DNA of 37,812 bases, from NCBI GenBank assembly GCA_023262245.1, contig JALRDC010000044.1, positions 1 through 37,812 on the forward strand, read 5' to 3'. Shown one piece after another: positions 26,100 to 33,464 of this stretch (position 1 is the stretch's first letter; each line of letters begins with the position of its first letter). Under the pieces are notes generated by a model that worked only from the letters and a program-made list of their open reading frames with translations, did not search any database and was not told where the DNA came from. Source of the DNA: Flavobacteriaceae bacterium (GTDB lineage Bacteria > Bacteroidota > Bacteroidia > Flavobacteriales > Flavobacteriaceae). A program made the translations under genes and the position numbers.

Positions 26100-27610
26100 G
26101 TGTTCATTTCAATTAGTTCGTCAAGGACATCTCTGGTGTTAGATAAACGCGGAACCTTGTGTTGTCCTCCTAGTTTTCCCTTATTGGAAAGCCATTGATA
26201 AAATAATCCCTCTCGAGCCTTATGAATTTTAAGGGGGTGTAGGGTCATGTTTTTATAACGCTTTGCTTCGTAGTCAGAATTTACCTCTTGAAGTGCTGTG
26301 TCAAGAATCACGCTAAAGTGATCAAGGTCTTCGGGTTCTCTCTCAAATTCAATCATCCACTCGTGAGCTCCTTGCGTATCTTTTTCCATAAATACCGGTC
26401 CTGCACTGTAATCAGAGATCAAACTATTCGTTTTTTGACATGCTATAGCGAGCGCTTGCTCCGCATTTTCAATAATCAGCTCTTCGCCAAAAACATTGAT
26501 AAAATGTTTGGTTCTCCCTGAAACTTTAATTCGGTATGGAGAGAGGCTAGTAAACCTAACAGTATCTCCAATTTTATATCTCCATAGGCCTCCATTAGTA
26601 GTTATAACCATGGCATAATTTGTAAATAAAACAACTTCAGAAAGGGGGATTATACTCTGTTCATCAGCAGTTTCGCCCTCAAAAGGGATAAATTCATAAA
26701 AAATACCATAATCGAGCATCAGGAGTAATTCATCTGAATCATTGCGGTCTTGAATACCAAAAAATCCTTCCGAGGCATTATAGATTTCATAAAAACGGAA
26801 ATTAGGCTTGGGAAATAGATCTTCATACAATTGTCTGTAGGGCTTAAAGCTCACACCACCATGAAAATAAACTTCTGCTTCAGGCCAAACATCCGTAATG
26901 GTTTTTTTTCCTGTTTCTTTTAAAACATTTTGAAGCAAAACTAACATCCAAGAGGGTACCCCTGCCAAACTAGTAACCTTCTCGGGAATGGATTCGCTAA
27001 CTATGGCCTTCATTTTAGTTTCCCATTCTGGCATAAGAGAAGTTTTATTACTAGGGGTAGAACTCAATTCAGCCCAAAAGGGTAGGTTTTGTATGATGAT
27101 GGAAGAAAGGTCGCCAAAATAACTGTTATTCTTGTTATACAATTCGTTACTTCCTCCCAATCGTAACGATTTTCCGGAAAGTAATTGGGAATCTTCATTG
27201 TTGTTAAAGTATAGTGAAAGCATGTCTTTCCCCGCTTTGTAATGACAGTCCTCAAGAGCTTCAGTACTAACAGGGATGAATTTGCTTTTTGCGGAGGTTG
27301 TTCCACTTGATTTGGCAAACCATTTGATCGAACTAGGCCAAAAGATATTTTGTTCTCCTCTTCTACATCGTTCAATGTCAGTCTCTATGCTTTCATAGGT
27401 GGCTATGGGGATGCGATCCCTGAAGACAGCATAACTCTTAATTGTTTTGAAATCAAATTGTTTTCCAAACGCTGTTTTAGAAGCTGTTTTTAGTAGGTAA
27501 TGGAGTAATTCATTCTGTACTTCGTTAGGATATTTCATGAACAGCTCCATTTGGTGTATTCTCTTTTTGAGAATCCAGGAAGCTATGGAATTAAATAGGG
27601 GTATGGGCAT
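26096..27610 (-). CDS. GH3-family acyl-adenylating protein
   Basis: A 504-residue member of the GH3 auxin-responsive family, part of the ANL acyl-adenylate superfamily. Plant members join amino acids to hormones; the bacterial role is not established. Visible motifs are the ATP-binding SSGTTSAKSK (101-110), IYNASEGFFGIQD (motif with the acceptor Glu), GGLWRYKIGDTVRF and INVFGEELIIENAEQAL. The C-terminal conjugating domain ends with GKLGGQHKVPRLSN. The length is normal. The gene diverges from the DUF2797 gene with 51 bp between the starts and converges on clpX with a four-base overlap. Confidence 0.88.
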   Translation of the reverse strand: MPIPLFNSIASWILKKRIHQMELFMKYPNEVQNELLHYLLKTASKTAFGKQFDFKTIKSYAVFRDRIPIATYESIETDIERCRRGEQNIFWPSSIKWFAKSSGTTSAKSKFIPVSTEALEDCHYKAGKDMLSLYFNNNEDSQLLSGKSLRLGGSNELYNKNNSYFGDLSSIIIQNLPFWAELSSTPSNKTSLMPEWETKMKAIVSESIPEKVTSLAGVPSWMLVLLQNVLKETGKKTITDVWPEAEVYFHGGVSFKPYRQLYEDLFPKPNFRFYEIYNASEGFFGIQDRNDSDELLLMLDYGIFYEFIPFEGETADEQSIIPLSEVVLFTNYAMVITTNGGLWRYKIGDTVRFTSLSPYRIKVSGRTKHFINVFGEELIIENAEQALAIACQKTNSLISDYSAGPVFMEKDTQGAHEWMIEFEREPEDLDHFSVILDTALQEVNSDYEAKRYKNMTLHPLKIHKAREGLFYQWLSNKGKLGGQHKVPRLSNTRDVLDELIEMNT

Positions 27611-27661
27611 AAAATAATTATTATCTTACTTCGGTAAATTTAACTAATTCCTAGAGAGTAT

Positions 27662-28459
27662 ATGTTTGAAGGTACCTTAAAAAAAATGACAACCGAGCAA
27701 AACGACCCAATAAATTATTTTATGGACATGAAAGCAGGTTTCCTACATATGAATCAATGTTTAGGAAAAACGTTGAGTATTACTCATACAGGGTCACAAT
27801 GTTTAAATTGTTTTAAGGAGCTTCCCATTTTTAGACAAGGATACTGCAAAAGCTGTTTTTTTGAGAGTCCTGCGGTAGGCGACTGGGTCATGCGTCCAGA
27901 ACTCAGTACGGCTCATCTAGGTAAAGCAGATAGAGATTTAGAATACGAATCCAAAATGCAACTTCAACCTCACATCCTTTATTTGGCCTTAAGCAGCCAC
28001 CTTAAGGTAGGCGTTACTAGAAAAAGTCAAATTCCTACACGATGGATTGACCAGGGAGCCCACGAGGCGATGGTGCTGTTAGAAGTTCCCAACCGATACT
28101 TAGCTGGAATTGGTGAAGTCGCTTTAAAAGAACATTTTTCTGATAAAACCAATTGGAGGAAGATGGTACAGAACGAATCGGAACCCATTTTTTGGGAGGA
28201 GGTTTTTAACAAAGCACTTGATCTTTTGCCAAAAGAGTTAAAACCCTATATGAAGCCTGAGGAAAGACACTTGCAAAAAATTGCTTTTCCCGTACTTAGT
28301 TATCCTACCAAAGTAAACAGTTTAAATCTTACTAAAACTCCTTTTTTTGAAGGGAAATTAATGGGCATAAGAGGGCAATACCTTCTTTTTGATGACCAAA
28401 CTGTTTTTAATGTTCGTTCTAACGAAGGACAACAAATCACATTACGCCTTACTGATTAA
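27662..28459 (+). CDS. DUF2797 protein with zinc ribbon and GIY-YIG-like core
   Basis: A 265-residue conserved protein of unknown function. It has a four-cysteine zinc ribbon (Cys47, Cys50, Cys62, Cys65) followed by a segment ILYLALSSHLKVGVTRKSQ and RWIDQGA that resembles the GIY-YIG-like core of DUF2797 proteins; whether it cuts nucleic acid is untested as far as I know. The N-terminal FEGTLKKMTTEQNDPINYF matches the usual start, supporting the ATG at 27662. It ends with TAA in a TTAA shared with rluF on the other strand. Confidence 0.82.
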   Translation: MFEGTLKKMTTEQNDPINYFMDMKAGFLHMNQCLGKTLSITHTGSQCLNCFKELPIFRQGYCKSCFFESPAVGDWVMRPELSTAHLGKADRDLEYESKMQLQPHILYLALSSHLKVGVTRKSQIPTRWIDQGAHEAMVLLEVPNRYLAGIGEVALKEHFSDKTNWRKMVQNESEPIFWEEVFNKALDLLPKELKPYMKPEERHLQKIAFPVLSYPTKVNSLNLTKTPFFEGKLMGIRGQYLLFDDQTVFNVRSNEGQQITLRLTD

Positions 28460-29187
28460 TGTATTTTTTCAGAACCAGCCAGAAGCTGATGAAGAGCGAC
28501 CATTTCTTTTTTTGTCAAATCCCGATAACGCCCCACTTTGGTATCAAGGTTAATATTCATGATGCGAATGCGTTTGAGTTTGATCACACGATAATCTAAA
28601 TATTCGCACATCCTTCTTATCTGTCTGTTTAAACCTTGAGTCAAGACAATGCGGAATTGTTTTTTATGGATTTGCTCAACAAAACACTTTTTTGTGACTG
28701 TATCTAAGATGGGAATTCCATTAGCCATTTTTTCAATAAATTCTGTGGTTACTGGTTTATTGACCGTTACGATGTATTCTTTTTCGTGATTATTACGTGC
28801 CCGCAAAATTTTATTTACAATATCTCCATCATTTGTAAGAAGAATCAATCCCTCACTCATTTTATCCAAACGGCCAATAGGAAAAATCCTACTGGGATAA
28901 TTGATATAATCGATGATGTTGTCTTTTTCAACTCGAGTATCTGTGGTACAAACGATGCCTCTAGGCTTATTGAAAGCGATATAGACATTCTTTTCCTGTT
29001 GGTCTTCTACAAGAATCCCATCCACTTCGATCGTATCTTTTGGGACCACCTTTTGTCCCATTACAACAATAGTTCCATTAACCTTTACCCTACCTTGATC
29101 AATTAATTTATCGGCAGCTCTCCTAGAGCAATGCCCAATTTCGCTTAGGTATTTGTTGATCCGTACTCCGGGAGATTCTTCCTTCAT
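28456..29187 (-). CDS. rluF: 23S rRNA pseudouridine synthase, RluF type
   Basis: Isomerises a uridine of 23S rRNA (U2604 in E. coli numbering). The 243-residue protein has an N-terminal S4 RNA-binding domain (RINKYLSEIGHCSRRAADKLI, seen over residues 9-29) and the catalytic domain with GRLDKMSEGLILLTNDGD, where Asp108 is the nucleophile, then HEKEYIVTV and LTQGLNRQIRRMCEY. The stretch IPILDTVTKKC and the final RYRDLTKKEM are close to RluF rather than RluB or RluE. Last gene of sppA-yhhQ-rluF, starting three bases after yhhQ. Confidence 0.9.
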   Translation of the reverse strand: MKEESPGVRINKYLSEIGHCSRRAADKLIDQGRVKVNGTIVVMGQKVVPKDTIEVDGILVEDQQEKNVYIAFNKPRGIVCTTDTRVEKDNIIDYINYPSRIFPIGRLDKMSEGLILLTNDGDIVNKILRARNNHEKEYIVTVNKPVTTEFIEKMANGIPILDTVTKKCFVEQIHKKQFRIVLTQGLNRQIRRMCEYLDYRVIKLKRIRIMNINLDTKVGRYRDLTKKEMVALHQLLAGSEKIH

Positions 29188-29190
29188 AAA

Positions 29191-29892
29191 TTAAATTTCA
29201 AGTTCGTCTGTAGGTTTTAAACCAAAAGTTTTTCTAAAGATTCCAACAAATAGATAAAGTAATGGAGTGTCAAACGCAGCAACTAAGATTTTAAATAAAA
29301 AACCTGAAATCACAAGACCCCAAAAAAGGGTCCATTCTAAGACCCCGAAAAGTGTTAACAGACCAACGACCAATAGGGTGTCTATTAGTTGGGAGGTGAA
29401 GGTGGAAAAATTATTACGAAGCCAAAGCATCCTTCCTTTGGTTCGTTTTTTCCAAAAATGATAGACGCGAATATCAACCAGTTGAGCTAAAAGATAGGCA
29501 ATCATAGAGGCCAAAACAGCGATGGGCGATAGCGCAAAAACTTGGTAAAAGGTTTTGTCATCTATAGGAGAGTTTTCAATGGCTGGGACAGCATTGGCAA
29601 GTAACAAAATTCCCATTGAAAAAAAAGAAGCAAAGATTCCTGTAATTACTACCTGATTGGCTCTTTTTTTACCGTAAATTTCTGAGATTAAGTCAGTAAT
29701 TAAAAAAGTAAGAGGGTAAGGCAGAATTCCAACGGAAAGTTCAAAAAGCGGATTCCCAAGGACTTTTAAACCGAAGGGATACCAATAGAAGAATTTTTGA
29801 AAAATCAAATTGGAAACTACAAGTGAAGTGATGAACAAGGCTGCAAGGAGCAGGTAAATATTTTTTGCTAGTTCTTTTTTATCTGCGCTCAT
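29191..29892 (-). CDS. yhhQ: Queuosine precursor transporter, YhhQ/VUT family
   Basis: A 233-residue inner-membrane protein with about six membrane segments. It belongs to the family that imports queuine precursors (preQ0/preQ1) for tRNA modification. Visible features are SNLIFQKFF, LPYPLTFLITDLISEIYGKKRANQVV, AQLVDIRVYHFWKKRTKGRM and RNNFSTFTSQLIDT, all characteristic of this group. It begins directly next to the sppA stop codon with no spacer, and is followed by rluF, so the transcript joins a peptidase, a tRNA-precursor transporter and an rRNA modification enzyme. Confidence 0.92.
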   Translation of the reverse strand: MSADKKELAKNIYLLLAALFITSLVVSNLIFQKFFYWYPFGLKVLGNPLFELSVGILPYPLTFLITDLISEIYGKKRANQVVITGIFASFFSMGILLLANAVPAIENSPIDDKTFYQVFALSPIAVLASMIAYLLAQLVDIRVYHFWKKRTKGRMLWLRNNFSTFTSQLIDTLLVVGLLTLFGVLEWTLFWGLVISGFLFKILVAAFDTPLLYLFVGIFRKTFGLKPTDELEI

Positions 29893-31659
29893 TTAGTAAA
29901 TTCTTAATTCGAAGGGAAGTAAGGTTTGATAAAGGAGCTTAGGATTTAGATCTGTTGAATTTTTAAACTGTTCGAGGAGGTGTTTAGGAATTAAATTTGT
30001 CCAAGGACTTTTAAGTTCGAGCGAGGGGCCAACCTTTTTGAGTAAATTTTCCAAATTCTCTTCAAATTTTGGGTATTCTAAAACATTATAGCTTTCAACA
30101 CCCGCTTTTTCAGAAGCCAGAGTAAGCGCATCTTCCAAGCCTCCTAGGGCGTCTACCAATCCGTTTTTTAAAGCTTGTTTTCCAGTCCATACCCTCCCTT
30201 GCGCTATATTTTCAACAGCTTCAACTGAGAGTGATCTTCCTTGCATCACACGATTTTTAAATGTATCGTAAGTGAATTGAACCCCTTTTTTTAGTTGTTG
30301 TTCGAAGTTTTGACTTAAGGGTTGGTAAAAGCTGTATCCCATCGCATTGGGGTGGGTGGTTACCGTTTGAGGATTGACACCAATATCTTTGACAAAAGCT
30401 GCTGCATTGGGCAGGGTAGCAAAAACTCCTATAGAACCTGTAATTGTCATTGGATCGGCAAAGATATAGTCTGCTCCTGTGGCAATATAATATCCTCCTG
30501 AAGCAGCTACATTTCCCATCGAGGCAATAACGGGTTTGCTTTGTTTTGCATTTTCTACAGCCCTCCAAATCAACTCTGATGTTAAGGCATTTCCTCCAGG
30601 GGAATTTACACGCAATACAATGGCTTTGACCCAGTCATCTTGAGCTAAATTTTCTAGGGTTTCGACAAAAATACCTTGAGCTATGATGGATTCAGAGCCC
30701 TCCCCATACAATATTGGGCCATTAGCATATACCACAGCGATTCTATCTTTGATGGTCGTATTGTAAGAATTTTTATTGGTATTGACCTGATTGATAGAAG
30801 CTTTTTTGAGTTTTTGATTTTCTTCAAGGCCTAAGCGCGTTTTTATTTTTTGTTCAAAATCATCTTGGTAAGTGATACCGTCTATTAACCCTACTGCATA
30901 AGCATCTGAGGGCAATGAAATGTTGTTTTCGCTAGCCAAAGAGTCTAAAAAAACGGTTTTTAAATTTCGGGATTCGGAGACACTTTCTTTAAAGGAAAAC
31001 CACAGGTCATTTAGTAGGCTTTGAATTTGATATCGATTGTCGGCACTCATTTCGTTCTCTAAAAACGGTTCAACAGCACTTTTGTATTTTCCATGACGAA
31101 CGACTTCCATTTTAAAACCGTATTCGTTTTGAAAATCTTTAAAATAAAGTACCTCTGAAGCAAGTCCTTTAAATTCCATTATTCCAACAGGATTTAAATA
31201 AACAGAATCGGCTACTGAGTTAAGGAAATACCCTTTTTGGGTGAAGAAATCTCCATAAGCATAGATGAATTTACCCTTGTTTTTAAATTCTTGTAAGGCT
31301 TTACGTATGTTGTGCACTTGAGACCAACCGGCAATTGGATTGTCTGCCCGAAGACTGATTCCTTTAATCTCGGGGTGGTCTCCAGCAATACGAATGGCAG
31401 AGAGAATATTGGGCAATCCCAGTACTTCATCTTCAATACCTAAAAATTGCTGAAGTTCGTCAAAAACGGGCGGGCGCTCAACAATGGGTAGATTTAATTC
31501 TAATGATAAAACACTATTGGGGCTTAAAGATCTTGAAACAGAAGGGGCATTGATTATCGTTGCCGATGCAGAAATAATCATCAGAAGGATAGCAAAGAAA
31601 AGTCCAAAAGCGGTTAAAGTACCTAAAACCGAGGCAAAAAAACTTCGTAGAAAATTCAT
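29893..31659 (-). CDS. sppA: Signal peptide peptidase SppA, long 67K type
   Basis: Membrane-anchored serine protease that degrades cleaved signal peptides. The 588-residue protein has one N-terminal membrane segment (about 7-33) and two tandem SppA domains. The catalytic lysine is Lys193 in the first domain (RHGKYKSAVEPF) and the nucleophile Ser387 in the second (GNVAASGGYYIA), the same arrangement as in E. coli. The start ATG at 31659 begins the membrane anchor; an earlier in-frame ATG at 31713 would overlap the promoter boxes. It is the first gene of sppA-yhhQ-rluF. Confidence 0.94.
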   Translation of the reverse strand: MNFLRSFFASVLGTLTAFGLFFAILLMIISASATIINAPSVSRSLSPNSVLSLELNLPIVERPPVFDELQQFLGIEDEVLGLPNILSAIRIAGDHPEIKGISLRADNPIAGWSQVHNIRKALQEFKNKGKFIYAYGDFFTQKGYFLNSVADSVYLNPVGIMEFKGLASEVLYFKDFQNEYGFKMEVVRHGKYKSAVEPFLENEMSADNRYQIQSLLNDLWFSFKESVSESRNLKTVFLDSLASENNISLPSDAYAVGLIDGITYQDDFEQKIKTRLGLEENQKLKKASINQVNTNKNSYNTTIKDRIAVVYANGPILYGEGSESIIAQGIFVETLENLAQDDWVKAIVLRVNSPGGNALTSELIWRAVENAKQSKPVIASMGNVAASGGYYIATGADYIFADPMTITGSIGVFATLPNAAAFVKDIGVNPQTVTTHPNAMGYSFYQPLSQNFEQQLKKGVQFTYDTFKNRVMQGRSLSVEAVENIAQGRVWTGKQALKNGLVDALGGLEDALTLASEKAGVESYNVLEYPKFEENLENLLKKVGPSLELKSPWTNLIPKHLLEQFKNSTDLNPKLLYQTLLPFELRIY

Positions 31660-31678
31660 GTAACAAGTATTGGTACTA

Positions 31679-31686
31679 CAAATATA
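31679..31686 (-). promoter_or_regulatory. Promoter -7 box for sppA-yhhQ-rluF
   Basis: Minus-strand TATATTTG, an exact TAnnTTTG match, 19 bp before the sppA ATG. No convincing upstream box is seen. It lies back to back with the folK box 8 bp away. Confidence 0.6.
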
Positions 31687-31694
31687 AGGTTTTG

Positions 31695-31702
31695 TATGTT
31701 TG
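31695..31702 (+). promoter_or_regulatory. Promoter -7 box for folK-dNK
   Basis: TATGTTTG, an exact TAnnTTTG match. A TTGG at 31671 is 22 bp upstream, a little too far for the usual box. Transcription would begin near 31708, which makes a folK start at 31700 impossible and supports the TTG at 31724. Confidence 0.6.
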
Positions 31703-31723
31703 TATTTTACCATTACTATAGCT

Positions 31724-32839
31724 TTGCAAGAGGAAATAATAATTTCAATAGGAAGTAATCTGGGAGATCGACTCGAAACTATATTCAGGGCCTTGGCTTT
31801 GTTAGAATCTCATCCGGTATCTGTATCAAAACTTTCTAACTTATATGAAACCCCTTCATGGGGTTTTGAGAGTACCCCTTTTTACAATGCCTGTTTTTCC
31901 GTACAAACAACATTAGGTCCTCAGGAACTATTACAGGTTTTGCTCAAAATAGAGCAACAATTAGGTCGTTATAGAAATGAGGAGAAAGAAGGGTATATTG
32001 ATCGAACGATTGATCTAGACATCTTATTTTACAAAGAGGATTGCATCCATACCGCAGATTTAAAGATTCCGCATCCAAGATTGCACCAGCGCAATTTTGT
32101 TTTGGCTCCTCTAATGGATATTGCTCCTGAGTTAAAACACCCCATTTTGTACCAGTCAATAGCAAGCTTATTTCAAAATTCTTCAGACAAGGCAGTTGCT
32201 GTGTGTTTGGAAGATGATTTAGGGTTGCCCCCAATCTTTAATCACTTTCCCTATATTGCAATAGAGGGGAATATTGGTGTTGGAAAAACCACACTAGCTC
32301 AAATGATTGCGGATCAATACCAAGCACGAATTTTAAGCGAAACGATCACTAAAAATCCCTTTTTAGAAGCTTTTTATAAAGACCCCGAAACCCACGCCCT
32401 AGCTGTAGAAAACTTTTTTCTTAAGGATCGTTTTGAGAAGGACACTAAGTTTTGGCAAGAATCTCCAATGAAGGTAATTGCGGATTTTACCTTATACAAA
32501 TCTTTAGTTTTTGCAGAGGAGAATCTGAAAACTGAGGATTTAGAGGAGTATCGTAAAGTATTTGATGCCGAGATAGGCAGTAAGAAAAATCCGAACTTAC
32601 TCCTTTTTCTCAAAACAGATTTAGATCAACTTCAAGCTCAAATAAAGAAAAGAGGGCGTCCCTTTGAACAAGGAATAAAATCCGAGTACCTCAGTCAATT
32701 GGAAGCGGGTTATTCCAAGTTAATTCAAAATAAATTGCCTTTCCCAATTGTTACTATTTCATTAGAAAACATTGATTTTGAAAAAGATAAAACCGCCTTT
32801 CAAATGATTTTAAGAGCAATTTTCAGGCATTCATTTTAG
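31724..32839 (+). CDS. folK: Bifunctional HPPK (FolK) - deoxynucleoside kinase fusion
   Basis: Residues 1 to about 145 are 6-hydroxymethyl-7,8-dihydropterin pyrophosphokinase, the folate enzyme, with SIGSNLGDR, YRNEEKEGYIDRTIDLDIL (catalytic Asp pair near 97-99) and HPRLHQRNFVLAPL. From about 177 a deoxynucleoside kinase follows, with P-loop EGNIGVGKTT near 181-190 and KNPFLEAFYKDP. The fusion is known in flavobacteria. No ATG is available. I chose the TTG at 31724 because it gives a normal HPPK start and lies after the promoter box; TTG at 31700 would add eight residues. The 3' end overlaps the opposing methyltransferase gene by 17 bp. Confidence 0.9.
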   Translation: MQEEIIISIGSNLGDRLETIFRALALLESHPVSVSKLSNLYETPSWGFESTPFYNACFSVQTTLGPQELLQVLLKIEQQLGRYRNEEKEGYIDRTIDLDILFYKEDCIHTADLKIPHPRLHQRNFVLAPLMDIAPELKHPILYQSIASLFQNSSDKAVAVCLEDDLGLPPIFNHFPYIAIEGNIGVGKTTLAQMIADQYQARILSETITKNPFLEAFYKDPETHALAVENFFLKDRFEKDTKFWQESPMKVIADFTLYKSLVFAEENLKTEDLEEYRKVFDAEIGSKKNPNLLLFLKTDLDQLQAQIKKRGRPFEQGIKSEYLSQLEAGYSKLIQNKLPFPIVTISLENIDFEKDKTAFQMILRAIFRHSF

Positions 32840-33353
32840 TATAGAAGTCCCAGATTACCATACCAGTAGCCACGCTAATATTTAAAGAATGTTTCGTTCC
32901 AAATTGAGGAATCTCTATTGCTTGACCGCAGGTATTCACAACTTCTTGATCAACTCCTTTTACTTCATTGCCTAACACAAAAGCATGAGAACGGTCTTTT
33001 TCGGGTTTAAAATCATTTAAAAGAGTTGCTCCCTCTGTTTGTTCTATCGCCCACACAGAGCACCCTTGTTCCATTAATTCTTTTACCACTAACAGGCTGT
33101 TTTCAGCATATTCCCATTGCACATTTTCTGTAGCTCCCAAAGCGGTTTTGTGGATGTCTTTATGCGGGGGGCATGCTGTGATTCCACAGAGGTATATTTT
33201 TTTAATTAAAAAAGCATCTGCGGTACGAAAGACCGATCCAATATTATTCAAACTGCGAATGTCATCTAGAATTAAAGTTAGGGGAGTTTTTTTAGAAGCA
33301 ATAAAGTCTGCTACCGACTTTCGAATTAATTCCTCGTTTTTAAGTTTGCGCAT
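32823..33353 (-). CDS. TrmH/SpoU-family RNA 2'-O-methyltransferase
   Basis: A 176-residue SPOUT-fold methyltransferase that transfers a methyl group from S-adenosylmethionine to a ribose 2'-OH in tRNA or rRNA. The three SpoU motifs are SLNNIGSVFRTADAF, FVLGNEVKGVDQEV and IPQFGTKHSLNISVATG, the last two forming the knotted AdoMet site. It lacks an extra RNA-binding domain, so the exact target (for example tRNA position 18 or 34) cannot be read from the sequence. It has its own divergent promoter box facing away from mutS. Confidence 0.9.
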   Translation of the reverse strand: MRKLKNEELIRKSVADFIASKKTPLTLILDDIRSLNNIGSVFRTADAFLIKKIYLCGITACPPHKDIHKTALGATENVQWEYAENSLLVVKELMEQGCSVWAIEQTEGATLLNDFKPEKDRSHAFVLGNEVKGVDQEVVNTCGQAIEIPQFGTKHSLNISVATGMVIWDFYTKMNA

Positions 33354-33369
33354 AAATTGTTAGAAAAAA

Positions 33370-33377
33370 CAAAAATA
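33370..33377 (-). promoter_or_regulatory. Promoter -7 box for the RNA methyltransferase
   Basis: Minus-strand TATTTTTG, an exact TAnnTTTG match, 16 bp before the ATG at 33353. On the other strand CATCTTTG at 33406-33413, one mismatch, could serve mutS. Confidence 0.55.
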
Positions 33378-33464
33378 CACACTCTTATTTTTATGTAGGG
33401 ATTTGCATCTTTGTTTTTGGGGAAACCCTCAAATTTTAAATACATTAGTAAAAAACCAATTTTT

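Noticed and set aside
27661..27668. TATGTTTG, an exact -7 promoter match at the DUF2797 start
   Set aside because: It overlaps the ATG at 27662, and using it would remove the conserved FEGTLKKM N-terminus, so it is probably chance.
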